Assembly: GCF_003149515.1 (NCBI RefSeq) | Contig: NZ_CP029145.1 | Location: 3,348,001 to 3,412,000 of the forward strand | Source of the DNA: Hymenobacter nivis | Lineage (GTDB): Bacteria > Bacteroidota > Bacteroidia > Cytophagales > Hymenobacteraceae | Direction: 5' to 3' | DNA: 64,000 nucleotides | Translations under genes and position numbers: made by a program | In this document: positions 25,840 through 35,135 of the stretch, piece by piece | How positions within the stretch are numbered: position 1 is the stretch's first letter | Layout of the letters: every line of letters begins with the position of its first letter | The notes under the pieces: model-generated | Database searches by the model: none | What the model saw: only the letters and a program-made list of their open reading frames with translations | What the model was told of the DNA's origin: nothing

Positions 25840-27417
25840 TTATTCCACTACCAGAATGCGCGAGCCCGACTTGCTGCCCTCGCGCACCTGGCAGTAGTAG
25901 GCCCCGGCGGCGAGGCCGGCCAGGTCGAGCGGCAGCTGCTGGGCCCCCGCGGCCAGGGCTCTGTCAAAGGCTACCTGCACCTGGCGGCCCAGCGCGTCGA
26001 GCACTGCTACCTGCACGTGGCCGCCCGCGCTTTGGTAGGCCACGGTAGCCTGGCCGCCGCGCGGCACGGGGTTGGGAAACACGCTGAACTCGGCCACCTG
26101 GGCGGCGCTGCCGGCGGCCAGCGCGGTGGCCGGCCGCAGCACCGGCACGTAGGGGAAGCTCTGGCCAAACAGGGCCTGCAACGTGCTGGGTGCCACCTGG
26201 AACCAGTCTTGCAGAATGCTGGTGTAGATGCTGCGGAAGTCGAATTGCAGCGGGATGTTGTCGTTCACGCTGGCCGCGGCGGGCAGCTGGGGGTTGGCGC
26301 CGTGCACGATGGGGTTCACGCGGCTGCCGAACACGAACAGCGGGGCCGCCGAGCCGTGGTCGGTGCCCAGGCCCGCGTTGGACCGGATGCGCCGCCCGAA
26401 CTCCGAAAACGTGAGGCCCACCACTCGGTCTTGCAGGCCCAGCCGCACCAGGTCGTCCTGGAAGGCCGCCACCGCTTCGGCCAGCTTGCCCAGCAGCGCG
26501 GCGTGGGTGCCGCCGGTGGTGGGGCCCGTGGCCGGCACTTGCAGCGCGTGGGTGTCGAAGCCGCCCATGTTGCACACGTAAATGCGGGTGCTGAGGCCCC
26601 CGGCCACCAGCTGGGCCACAATTTTGAGCTGGTCGGCCAAGCCGTTCTGGCCGGCGGTGGGGTACAGCGGCGAGAGGTTTTTGGCCCGGCCCGCCGCCGC
26701 CTGAATGGTGGTGGTGTATACCTGGGTTTGGGCCACCACCTGGCGGATAAACGTTAGTTCGTGGCCGGCCGGTGTGGCGGGGGCCGCGTCCACGCCGCCG
26801 CTCAGCAACTGGTAAAACGATGACGTGCTGGCGATGGCCATGCCCATGTTCACGGCGGGGCCCTGCACGCAGTTGCTCACCACCGAGCCGATGGTGACGG
26901 CCAGCGGGTCGGGGCTTTGGGCGCTGGGGTAGCCGGTGGGAAAGCCCGGGTACTCGCCGTCGAGGTAGCGCCCAGCCCAGCCCGTGGTCAGCGTCACGTC
27001 CGACGACGAGCCCGAGGTCCAGATGTCGGTGGCCCGGAAGTGCGAGAAGTTGGGGGTGGGGTAGCCCACGCTCTGCACCACGCCCACCTGCCCGTTCTGG
27101 TACAGGTTCTGGAGCGCGGCCATGGCCGGGTGGATGCCGGTGGCCGCCGTAAGGGGCAGCACGGCGGCCTCGGGCAGCGCAATGTTGGCGCGCGCCGCCA
27201 GCAGGGCCCCGTATTGGTCGCGCGGAATAATCATGTTCAACCCGTCGTTGCCGCCCTGCAACTGAACGATGACTAATACCTTATTGCTGGCCGTGGTGGC
27301 GTTGGTGAGGGCCACCAGCTCGGGCGAGTAGCCGTAAGCCCCCACCGGCAGTCCGCCCAGTAGGGCCGCGCCCGCCGTGGCCGCCGCCGTGTTCTGTAAA
27401 AAATCGCGCCGTTTCAT
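25840..27417 (-). CDS. DUF1501 protein with T9SS sorting domain
   Basis: A 525-residue exported protein. The N-terminus MKRRDFLQNTAAATAGAALL is a Tat-like signal. The DUF1501 core (sulfatase/phosphatase-like fold) shows VIVQLQGGNDGLNMIIPRDQ, GFDTHALQV and LTFSEFGRRIRSN with DHGSAAP, all typical. The last 75 residues, starting FPNPVPRGGQATVAY and ending SGSRILVVE, are a type A T9SS C-terminal sorting domain, so the protein should be secreted across the outer membrane and anchored or released. The next gene upstream is DUF1800, the standard partner. Combining a Tat-like leader with a T9SS tail is worth noting. Confidence 0.92.
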   Translation of the reverse strand: MKRRDFLQNTAAATAGAALLGGLPVGAYGYSPELVALTNATTASNKVLVIVQLQGGNDGLNMIIPRDQYGALLAARANIALPEAAVLPLTAATGIHPAMAALQNLYQNGQVGVVQSVGYPTPNFSHFRATDIWTSGSSSDVTLTTGWAGRYLDGEYPGFPTGYPSAQSPDPLAVTIGSVVSNCVQGPAVNMGMAIASTSSFYQLLSGGVDAAPATPAGHELTFIRQVVAQTQVYTTTIQAAAGRAKNLSPLYPTAGQNGLADQLKIVAQLVAGGLSTRIYVCNMGGFDTHALQVPATGPTTGGTHAALLGKLAEAVAAFQDDLVRLGLQDRVVGLTFSEFGRRIRSNAGLGTDHGSAAPLFVFGSRVNPIVHGANPQLPAAASVNDNIPLQFDFRSIYTSILQDWFQVAPSTLQALFGQSFPYVPVLRPATALAAGSAAQVAEFSVFPNPVPRGGQATVAYQSAGGHVQVAVLDALGRQVQVAFDRALAAGAQQLPLDLAGLAAGAYYCQVREGSKSGSRILVVE

Positions 27418-27451
27418 AAGGTTAGCTGTTAGCTATTTGAATTAATAAATC

Positions 27452-27541
27452 CGTCATGCTGAGCGTAGTCGAAGCATCTCTCCCGCTGACTAATCATTGA
27501 CTACTGCCGCAGTAGAGATGCTTCGACAAGCTCAGCATGAC
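27452..27541. repeat. Dispersed hairpin repeat, full copy
   Basis: The arms CGTCATGCTGAGCGTAGTCG... and ...AAGCTCAGCATGAC are near-perfect complements around a central AT-rich loop (TAATCATTGACTA). It lies between the DUF1800 and DUF1501 genes. Confidence 0.9.
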
Positions 27542-27575
27542 AGCCTAAATCAACTTCGAGCTAAAAGCCAAAAGC

Positions 27576-29267
27576 TCAAGATAAATGGTATTCCGCCAGG
27601 CCCATCAAGGAGCGCAGCATGGCTTGCAGCTTGGTGGCCACGGCGGCCTTTTTGGCGGCCACGGTAGGCGTGGCGACGTAATACGTCCACTCATTGGTCC
27701 ACTCAAAATCGGGCAGGCCGGGGATGAGGGCGTTTTTGAGGAAGGCCAGCTGGATGGTCGTGAGGTCGAGGGGCACCATCAGGCGCACGAACTCGGCGAT
27801 GACCAGGTTAGGGTCCGTGGCCGTGGCCGGGGGTAGGGCCAGTACCAGGGCTACGGGGTCGATTTTAGCCAAGACGCCCCCGCGCGAAACCCCATTGCCG
27901 ATGTACAGGTCCGTCGCCTGGTTACGGCGGGGCAGCGTCACGGCGTTAATCCACAGCTCGTGGAACTGTGGTGTCTGGTAGTAGGCGGCCCAGCCGGCCA
28001 CGTTGGGCGGGTCGCCCAGGGCTTGCTGCTGCACCAGGGCCAGGCCGTAGAGGTACTCCCAGTGGGCATATTGCGCCACCAGGCTGCTGGCCGGCGGCAA
28101 CACCACCTGCATCTGCCGCACTAGGCCCACCGTGAAATCGAGCGGACTTTTGATGCGGCAGCCCACGGCGGCCACATCGAAAAAGTGCTCCGAGCCGAAG
28201 AGCCGGCGCAGCACTGGCGCCACCTCAAAGTTACTCTGAATGAGCAACGTAGCCAGCGGCTGAATGACGTTGGCTTCCGTGTCCGCGTCAATCAAATAGT
28301 ACACAAACCAGCGGTAGAGCTTACGCACCAGGAACCGCGCCGTTTCGGCCTGCGCGAAAATGAGGTTGATTAAATCCTGGTACTCGGCGGCCCCGTTGGG
28401 CGCGATGACGGCGTTGCCGAAGGCCGCGGAGAACTGCTTGGGCTTGGCGTCGTGCCGGCCGGCGACGAAGTAGCCGGCAATTTTCACGTTGTCGTCGCGC
28501 CAGCCGGTGAGTACCCGGGCAGCGGCCTGCACGTCAGCCTCGGTGTAGTTGGTGTAGTTGCCCGCCCCCACCAGGGGCCCCTTGCCCACGGTGAACAGCT
28601 CCAGCAGCTCGCGGCCGTAGTTCTCGTTGGGGGCCCCCGCCACGCTCTGGTTGCCGTTGAGGTAGCGCAGCATGGCGGGGTTGATGGTCAAGTCTTTAGC
28701 CAGCTGGCGTACGTTACCCAGCGCGTGCTGGCGCAGCAACCGCACGTATTCATAGCTGTAGCGGGCGTCGTTAAGATTGCCGAACTCTACCACAAAATGG
28801 TTGTGCCAGAACAGCGTCATCTGCTCGCTCAGCGACGTGGTTTGGCCCAGTTGCTGGCCCAGCCACCAATCGCGCAGCGACACCGTGCGCACCCCCTGCA
28901 AGGTTTGGTCAAACGCCTGCGTCACCCACGTTTGGCCGATGGGCACGGTCGTGTCGGTGGCCGACACGTTCAGGGGCGGGGCCGGGGCCGCAGAGGCCGC
29001 CAGCAATCCATCGAGCGTAGGGCCCAGGCCCGCCGCCGCGGCCGTGGTTATTTCCGCCCGGGTGGGCCCAAACAGGGTGCGCCGCAGCAGGTGCGCGGCT
29101 TGGGCCGGGCCCCAGGGCCCCGCGTAGGCGGCCAGGGTGCCGGCGGTGATGCCCGCCAGGTGCAGCGGCAGCCGCTGGTTGGCGTGGGGGCTGATGGCCT
29201 CGGGCGGCGGGGGCCCCGGGGCGGGCGTGGGGGCCCCGGGGCGCTGGAGAAAAGCACGGCGGTTCAT
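27576..29267 (-). CDS. DUF1800 domain protein
   Basis: A 563-residue DUF1800 protein. The start at 29267 gives MNRRAFLQRPGAPTPAPG, a short twin-arginine-like leader of the same type as the DUF1501 partner. Signature blocks: AAHLLRRTLFGPTRAEI near residue 55, LRDWWLGQQLG, MTLFWHNHFVV, MLRYLNGNQSV, ENYGRELLELFTVG and YTEADVQAAARVLTGW. These proteins are found beside DUF1501 in Bacteroidota, Planctomycetes and Proteobacteria; their activity is unknown. No T9SS tail is visible here (it ends MGLAEYHLS). A hairpin repeat separates the pair, so co-transcription must pass through it. Confidence 0.92.
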   Translation of the reverse strand: MNRRAFLQRPGAPTPAPGPPPPEAISPHANQRLPLHLAGITAGTLAAYAGPWGPAQAAHLLRRTLFGPTRAEITTAAAAGLGPTLDGLLAASAAPAPPLNVSATDTTVPIGQTWVTQAFDQTLQGVRTVSLRDWWLGQQLGQTTSLSEQMTLFWHNHFVVEFGNLNDARYSYEYVRLLRQHALGNVRQLAKDLTINPAMLRYLNGNQSVAGAPNENYGRELLELFTVGKGPLVGAGNYTNYTEADVQAAARVLTGWRDDNVKIAGYFVAGRHDAKPKQFSAAFGNAVIAPNGAAEYQDLINLIFAQAETARFLVRKLYRWFVYYLIDADTEANVIQPLATLLIQSNFEVAPVLRRLFGSEHFFDVAAVGCRIKSPLDFTVGLVRQMQVVLPPASSLVAQYAHWEYLYGLALVQQQALGDPPNVAGWAAYYQTPQFHELWINAVTLPRRNQATDLYIGNGVSRGGVLAKIDPVALVLALPPATATDPNLVIAEFVRLMVPLDLTTIQLAFLKNALIPGLPDFEWTNEWTYYVATPTVAAKKAAVATKLQAMLRSLMGLAEYHLS

Positions 29268-29493
29268 GGGCGCTTGGGGAAAGTGGGCGCAGCGTTTTTC
29301 TAAAGATGCCGTAAATGGGTGAAGGTTTAATGATGAAGAAGTTGTGAGCAAAATAAGTGGTTTAGGGCAGCGTGTAGCCGCTACGCCTGGCCCGCAGCCG
29401 CGGGCGCTGCGGGACCCCGGGCGGGGCTGGCGCTGCGGTTTTTGGGCCAAAAGCAATACCTTCGGTGCCATCCTTTTGCCCTTTCGTTTCGTC

Positions 29494-30177
29494 ATGAAAA
29501 AGCACTTCCACTCCCTCGGCGACTGGCGCCGCAATGTGCTGCTGGTGGCCGCTGCCGGCAGCCTCGGCCTTAGTCTGCCCGCCTGCTCGGGCGACGATGG
29601 CCGCCGCGCCGATAGCAACGGCGCCGACGGTAGCTGGAGCGGTCAAACCTACAGCCAGGGCGTCGTCACGGAAATGACCGAGGTGAAGCCCGGCGAGTGG
29701 AAAATTACCGCTGAGCGCCCCGCCGGCAAGGAGGAGGTGGCCGCCGTGCTCCACCACTTCGATGGCAAGGTGGACACCCTCCAGGGCCAGGCCCTGCAAC
29801 GCCAGATGCAGGACTACAGCCGCCAAAATCCCGAGAACCGCGCCCAAAGCTCGGGTATGATGAACGTGCTGATGTGGAGCGGCATCGGCTACATGGCCGG
29901 CCGCTACATGACGCCTAACCCCGGCTACTACGCCAACCCCGGCCTGCTCCAGCAAAACCAGGGCTGGCGCGCCAACGTAGCCCGCGAGCGCCAGGACCAG
30001 GGCCGCGGCTTCTTCGGCAGGGGCTTCGGCGGGGGCCGCACTTCGGCCAACGCCGGCATTCAGGAAAGCGGCTCCACGGTGCGCGCCTCGCCGCGGCCCA
30101 GCTTCCGCGGCAGCGCGCCGGCCGGCCGCAGCAGCGGCTTCGGCAGCCGCGGCGGCTTCCGCGGGTTTGGGGGGTGA
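29494..30177 (+). CDS. Glycine/arginine-rich lipoprotein
   Basis: A 227-residue lipoprotein; the start at 29494 (MKKHFHSLGDWRRNVLLVAA) gives a lipobox-like LSLPAC near residue 31. The central part contains EVKPGEWKITAERPAGKEEV and VLHHFDGKVDTLQGQALQRQ; the tail is rich in Gly, Arg and Phe (GRGFFGRGFGGGRT, FGSRGGFRGFGG). The RGFF motif also occurs in the lipoprotein at 12806-14302, so both may belong to one surface family. Upstream codons from 29344 contain no signal peptide and are not included. Function unknown. Confidence 0.8.
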   Translation: MKKHFHSLGDWRRNVLLVAAAGSLGLSLPACSGDDGRRADSNGADGSWSGQTYSQGVVTEMTEVKPGEWKITAERPAGKEEVAAVLHHFDGKVDTLQGQALQRQMQDYSRQNPENRAQSSGMMNVLMWSGIGYMAGRYMTPNPGYYANPGLLQQNQGWRANVARERQDQGRGFFGRGFGGGRTSANAGIQESGSTVRASPRPSFRGSAPAGRSSGFGSRGGFRGFGG

Positions 30178-30207
30178 TGCTACTGGGGCCCCTGGCTTCG
30201 ATGTAGT

Positions 30208-31297
30208 TATACCCGTCACGAAGTGGCTTGCGAATCGAGGACATGAAATTTCAGGCTCATCCGGGACGCGAGTTCTGGGCCAAACTCGGGGAGTCGGTCA
30301 AAGAAATCGAGGACGGCGGTTTTGAATTGGCCCTTGGTACGGAAGAAGGACGTGTTGATAATCTGCTAGCGCAGAAACTTCCACAGGCGCTCCATCAGGT
30401 TGAGATTGGGTGAATAGGAGGGCAGGAAGACCTGTACGAGGCGTTTGTTCTCCAGCCAGGCGTTCAGCGCCTTGTTTTTGTAGTGGCGGGCGTTGTCGCA
30501 GAGGACGTGCGCTGGGCCTTTGGGGTGGGTGGCCAGCCGTTTCTCGTAGAGCCGCTGGGTGCTTTGAGCGTTGACGCAGGCGGTCTCGTCGAGGTGGACC
30601 TGGGTGGAACAGTGGGCGTTGAGGACGGCGTTGCGGTTGACCCGTTCGCGGCCGCTGACGGTGAGCAGGGGGTGCTCTTTGCCGGTTTCGGTTCACACGT
30701 GGGTGGCGCGGGTGTTGTGGGTGGGATGGGCGGCGTCAGCAAAACAGACCACCGCTGCCTCGGCCTGGGCCAGCAGCGGGGCCAGCGTATCGGTCAGGAA
30801 GGCCGTTTGCGCCGCCGCATCGGCTTGGCAGGGCACGGCCGTGTCAATTTGTAGGAGTAGCCTAAGCCGGTGCAGCAGGTCCGTCAGGCCCGATACGGAG
30901 TAGCGCACGCTGTAGGTGGCGGCCAGCCAGTCGGCAATGGCCCGGCAATCGGTGTAGAGCGTCTGGCCCAGTTCCCGGCACAGGCCCGCGCGTTGGCCGC
31001 TGCTCAGCAAGCCCCAGTAGCCCGGCTGCTCGGCGGCCTGATAGCCCGCCAGGCCCTGCAAGCGGTACGGCTGGGCGTAGCGGTACACGCTGCTCCCGGC
31101 CAGCCCCAACGCCTGGCCAATCGTCGCGGCGGCATGCCCCTGGTCGAGCATGAGCGGCACCGGCACCGGCGCCTATCCCGCCTTGCCCCGGCAGGCGCTT
31201 TGCGCTTGCCGCAACAAGCCCCGCTCCAAATCAGTCAAGGTCAATTCCACGATGTAATCTTACCCCTTTTTTCTCTTTTAACTTTCCGATGAGTATA
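30208..31297 (-). mobile_element. IS630-family insertion sequence, inactivated
   Basis: The ends are inverted repeats: TATACCCGTCACGAAGT at 30208-30224 and, read inward from the right, TATACTCATCGGAAAGT at 31297-31281. Both begin with TA, the target site duplicated by IS630/Tc1-mariner elements. The same ends frame 52747-53662. The right end lies 17 bp from the IS701-like element. Confidence 0.85.
30216..31250 (-). pseudogene. IS630-family transposase with three in-frame stops
   Basis: The single frame from GTG at 31250 to TGA at 30216 codes for about 345 residues. It shows a helix-turn-helix (MLDQGHAAATIGQALGLAGS) and a DDE domain: CFADAAH (first Asp), LCDNARHYKN (second Asp) and NLNLMERLWKFLR (Glu). 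It is broken by TAG at 31173-31175, TGA at 30693-30695 (where Trp is expected before TETGKEHPL) and TAG at 30366-30368. The product stops before the catalytic domain is finished, so it is inactive unless supplied in trans. The first stop is shared with the copy at 53.6 kb, so translation may normally begin at GTG 31166. Confidence 0.85.
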
Positions 31298-31314
31298 AAT
31301 CAATCGGCAGGTTT

Positions 31315-32371
31315 ACTTACGCACTCGTCTAGGAGAGAGCTTGGATGAGCAGGTTTCGGAGAAGCTGGCAGAGGTAGGGGCGCCGCTGCTGTTGGTGAGC
31401 CTGGTACGTGGTTTGCCCCAATCGGCGGGCGTGTTGGCGCAAGGAGACCCAGGCCCGGTAGCAGCAAGTCAAGTGGTTGCGTTGGGCATTGGCGTTGCGG
31501 CACTGGCACTTTTCGGCCCCCGTCAACTGCTTAAAACTGCGGTGAAACTCTTCCACCTGCCAGCGTACCTCCACGGCCTCTATCACCATTTCACGCGGCA
31601 AATGGGCCGCCAGGTGCTTGGTCATGACCCATTCAATGTCGCCGTTCGTGGCCACTAGCTTGAAGCGTTTCACGGCGAAGGGCACTTCTTTGAGGCGTAT
31701 TTCCACGCCCTGGCTCCAGCCCGGCGCCGGCGGGCCGAGCGTGGCGAGGCCCTGGTAGCCGCTTTCTTTGGCCCGGTTCACCAGGCGGTTACTTTTCAGG
31801 GTCGTGAAAAAGGCCCAGCCCGCGCGGTGAATGCGCTTCAGGTTCGTGCTGCCCGCGTACCAGGAATCAAATAACAGCGGGCGGGCCAGCACCTGGCCCT
31901 CGGCCACCACCTGCTCAAACATGGCCAGAAAATGGTCGTTTTTGGTGAGCTCGTCGTCGTCGGACGCGTACACGCGGTAAGCAAGGGGCAGAAAATCGCC
32001 CGCTTCGCCGCTGCTGTGCACGAGGTTGACCAGCCCAATGCCGGTGACCATGCCGTGGGCGTTGCCCGGGTATTGGCGCTTGGCCACGGCAATAAACTAG
32101 CTGTAGCGCTTGTCCTGCGCGCGGTCGTCCACGAGCAGGAAAGCTTCGGATGAGTCGCGCAAGAGCGGCTGCACAAGGTCACGCAACTGACTGACGGGCA
32201 AATTTCTGGTGCGCAAAAACCGATTTACTTAGTCGTGGCTTACGCCAGGCAAATGCGCTGCCAGGTGGGTGCAGGTATAGTTTCTAGGCGTACTTAGCAG
32301 GTAGTCGATGCAGGTGCTCTGTGTCAGCATATAAAGATCATTTTGCTGAAAGTAGCCCAGCGTGCGTAAGT
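31315..32371 (-). mobile_element. IS701/IS4-superfamily insertion sequence, inactivated
   Basis: ACTTACGCAC at 31315-31324 is the exact reverse complement of GTGCGTAAGT at 32362-32371, giving a 1057-bp element. No target duplication is evident. A half hairpin repeat begins 8 bp beyond the right end. Confidence 0.8.
31329..32330 (-). pseudogene. IS701-like DDE transposase with two in-frame stops
   Basis: The frame from ATG at 32330 (MLTQSTCIDYLLSTPRNYTC) to 31329 spans 333 codons. Typical blocks are EAFLLVDDRAQDKRYS, LARPLLFDSWYAGSTNL, FFTTLKSNRLV and VRWQVEEFHRSFKQLTGAEK. Two stops interrupt it: TAA at 32229-32231 after SHD, and TAG at 32097-32099 after DKRYS. In relatives both positions are normally lysine, so each could be a single A-to-T change. 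Everything downstream is intact, suggesting recent inactivation. Confidence 0.85.
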
Positions 32372-32378
32372 CCTAACG

Positions 32379-32411
32379 CAGTAGAGATGCTTCGGCTGCG
32401 CTCAGCATAAC
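32379..32411. repeat. Half copy of dispersed hairpin repeat (right arm)
   Basis: GCAGTAGAGATGCTTCGGCT and the following bases match the right arm of the hairpin family. The left arm is missing, and the IS701-like end is 8 bp away. Confidence 0.85.
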
Positions 32412-32456
32412 AGCCTGTTCAATTAGGCTCCAAGGAAATCTGGGGCCCCTGGGGCC

Positions 32457-34265
32457 TCACTTGCGCCGGTAAAGGGTGAACTCCGGGCCCTTCGTAAGCA
32501 ACTCGTAGTGCGGGGCCGCCGCCGCGGGCAGCTGCTCGGTGGGCAGCACGATGTAGTAGTCGGCCAGGGGCGGCGCGCAGGTGAGGTAGCCGCGCAGGCC
32601 GCGCTGCTGGCCCACGTAGTACACGTAGAAGCTCTCCCACGAATACGCCACGCGCTGGCCCGTCCGAATCGGAAGCAGGCCGTCGGTAATGGCCCGGTAG
32701 GCCCGGCCGTTGTCGGACAGGTACAGGCCCTCCGGGTACTTTACGGGGCTGGCCCGCACAAACTGGCGCCCCAGCACCAGCAGCACCAGCGCCGTGCCGC
32801 CCAGCTGCCAGCGCGGCCGCCGCCAGTGGGCCGGCAGCTGCGCCAGCAGCCAGTAAAGCGTGGCTGGCACCAGCGCCAATGCCAAGCTGCAATGCCCAAT
32901 CAGGTTGCGCTGGTTGATGCTGTGGCGCATACCCAGCATCAGCCCCACTGCTACCAGCAGCAGCAGCGCGTAGAAAAGGCCGTAGGCAAACCAGGCCGTG
33001 TCGCGCCGGGCCCCCAGCAGCAGCAGCGGCAGCAGCGCCAGCGCCTCGCTCAGCGGCACCCCCAGCCTGGCGTTGGAGAAGCAATACTCTATGAAGTCGT
33101 GCAAATCGTGGCCAAAGGCGGGCAGAAACCCGCCTAACGTGGCGCTGGTGGGCCGCACGTACTCGTTGCTAGTGAGGGCGGCCAGGCCCGAGAAGCCCAG
33201 CGCCGGCAGGTAGAACAGGTACACGGCCAGTAGGGCCCCCGCCTGGTAGCGCCAGAAGCGCCAGTCCAGCGCCCGCCGCTGCCACTGGTAGAGGACGCCA
33301 AAGGCCAGCTGCGCCAGGTGAAAAAACAGAAAAGTGGGCACCGTAGCGTAGCCCACCGCGCAGCACACCGCATTGAGCAGCAGCCAGCCCCCGCGCCGGT
33401 CGCGCCGGTAGCCAAACAGGCCGATGAACGCACCCCAGTGCGCCAGCGCATACAGGGCGTAGCCCCGGGCCTGGAACCCAAACCCCCACAGCGGGAATTG
33501 CAGCGCCACGGCCAGCGCCACCAGCGCCGCCAGCATCCGGTGCCCGGTCAGCCCCCGAAACCAGCCGTACACGCTGGCCACCGTGGCCAGGTATGCCACG
33601 CCGGAAAGTAGCCGTCCCGTCTGCACCAAGTCGGCCCACCCGCCAAACAGGCTACCATTTAATAAATTGAACAGCAGGTGGTTGTTGGGCAGCATGTAGT
33701 AGGCCACGGTTTGAAACGGCGGCAGCGGCGCGCAGTACAGCGCCGAAAACACTTCGTCGGGGCCCCGCACCACGCGGCCGTTGCCCCACCACCACAGCCC
33801 GCTGGCGGCCCCCAGCAGGCCCAGCAAATACAGCGCATCGGGCCACGCCAGGCCCGGCCCCGGCCCCGAGGGCCCCAGCCGCGGCTGCGGGGCCCGCCGC
33901 CAGCGATACAGCAGGAAGCCCAGCCCGGCGCTGCACAGCGCCAGCGCCAGCAGGGCCAGCAGGTTGCCCTGGGCCTTCACCGCCGGCGTGAAAAACCGCT
34001 GGGGCCAGCTCTCGGCGCGGTAAAAGCAGTCGTTCAGCCCCAGATACCAGCGCAGCAGCTCCTGGTAGGGCGTGAGCAGGTAGGCCCCGGCGCCCAGCAG
34101 CCCGGCCACCAAGGCCAGGCAGCCCAGGCCGTAGCGCCACCGGGGGCGCCAAAATATGCGCGTAATCAAAGTAAACAAGTCAATACAAAGAGGTAGCAGC
34201 CTAGCCAGCGAAACAGCTAGGGGGTCCCACCCAATCCAGGCTGCGCAAAGTAAAGCCGAATCCAA
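32457..34265 (-). CDS. Polytopic membrane protein, GT-C glycosyltransferase-like
   Basis: Up to 602 residues with about a dozen transmembrane helices and a soluble C-terminal part. The layout, with an acidic first loop (GRVVRGPDEVFSALY) after the second or third helix and an aromatic MLPNNHLLFNLL segment, resembles PMT/ArnT-type GT-C enzymes that use lipid-linked sugars. The match is by pattern only, so the activity is tentative. The C-terminal domain ends GPEFTLYRRK. The first codon at 34265 is TTG; another TTG start near LITRIFWRPRW is equally possible. It stands alone downstream of the IS cluster. Confidence 0.7.
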   Translation of the reverse strand: MDSALLCAAWIGWDPLAVSLARLLPLCIDLFTLITRIFWRPRWRYGLGCLALVAGLLGAGAYLLTPYQELLRWYLGLNDCFYRAESWPQRFFTPAVKAQGNLLALLALALCSAGLGFLLYRWRRAPQPRLGPSGPGPGLAWPDALYLLGLLGAASGLWWWGNGRVVRGPDEVFSALYCAPLPPFQTVAYYMLPNNHLLFNLLNGSLFGGWADLVQTGRLLSGVAYLATVASVYGWFRGLTGHRMLAALVALAVALQFPLWGFGFQARGYALYALAHWGAFIGLFGYRRDRRGGWLLLNAVCCAVGYATVPTFLFFHLAQLAFGVLYQWQRRALDWRFWRYQAGALLAVYLFYLPALGFSGLAALTSNEYVRPTSATLGGFLPAFGHDLHDFIEYCFSNARLGVPLSEALALLPLLLLGARRDTAWFAYGLFYALLLLVAVGLMLGMRHSINQRNLIGHCSLALALVPATLYWLLAQLPAHWRRPRWQLGGTALVLLVLGRQFVRASPVKYPEGLYLSDNGRAYRAITDGLLPIRTGQRVAYSWESFYVYYVGQQRGLRGYLTCAPPLADYYIVLPTEQLPAAAAPHYELLTKGPEFTLYRRK

Positions 34266-34423
34266 CCCGGCACCCGCGGGGGCCCCAGCGCAATCGTGGC
34301 GGTTTCCGCATCGGGGCCCCGCGGGCCCAAGCAGCTGCCGCGGGCGGCGCTGGCCCCGCCCGCGCCGTGTTGAGGGTTCACGTTATCTTCACCGCCAACT
34401 CTTCCACCTTGCCCTAACCGGCT

Positions 34424-35125
34424 ATGAAAACCCTGCTACTGGGCAGTGCACTGCTGCTGACCCTCGCCGCGTGCCGCAAAGATGCTCCGGACCCTGTGCA
34501 GCCGGACTATGCCGACTGGTACGCGCTGCGGGCCCCCGACGACCGGGCCGTTGAAGCGGTGGCCGGCGACCTCGACGGGACGCTGGTTATCACGACGGGC
34601 TACGCCGTTTACCAAACCACCGACCGCGGCAAAACGTGGCGCAAGGGCGATTACAAGAATAACCTTAAGGTTGTTGGCCTTGCCCAGCGCTCAGACACCC
34701 TGCTGACCCTAGCGGCCGAGCTTGGGGGCTTGCCGGATGGGGCGGCCTATGCCGCCAGCCCAAACTACTACAGCCTTGACCAAGGGCTGACGTGGCGGCC
34801 GTACCGCGACTGGCGGAGGAGTAATTTTGAACTCCGAGTGGCCCGCAACCGCGCAGCCGCACCGTCGGGCACGGGGTACAGCATTGATATTTTGCTGACG
34901 CCAATCAGCCCCGGCAGAAACTACCTCGAAACGATAGGCATTAAATCCACCACGGGCCGCCAGCTGCGCTTGCCCAAAGACCACTAAATTACGAGCTTAT
35001 ACTTCGACGCCAAGTCCCGGCTGTACGTGACGGCCTCGGCCGCGCTCTGCGGCCGCCGGGAAAACTTTGCTTTTTGCGGCGAGCAAAATGGCGTGCTCTA
35101 CGTGTCGAAGGCCCCGCAGCCCTAG
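34424..35125 (+). pseudogene. Ycf48/sialidase-like lipoprotein with one nonsense codon
   Basis: The start at 34424 gives MKTLLLGSALLLTLAAC, a lipoprotein signal. Two propeller-type repeats follow, TTDRGKTWRKGD and SLDQGLTWRPY, as in Ycf48-like and BNR-repeat proteins. The frame stops with TAA at 34985-34987 after LRLPKDH (187 residues). The same frame then continues without error, ITSLYFDAKSRLYVTASAAL to VLYVSKAPQP, ending at TAG 35123-35125. A full-length product would be 233 residues. A single base change (for example CAA or AAA to TAA) explains this. It may be a fresh pseudogene, a truncated but functional protein, or a sequencing error. Confidence 0.7.
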
Positions 35126-35135
35126 CCGGTTTCCC

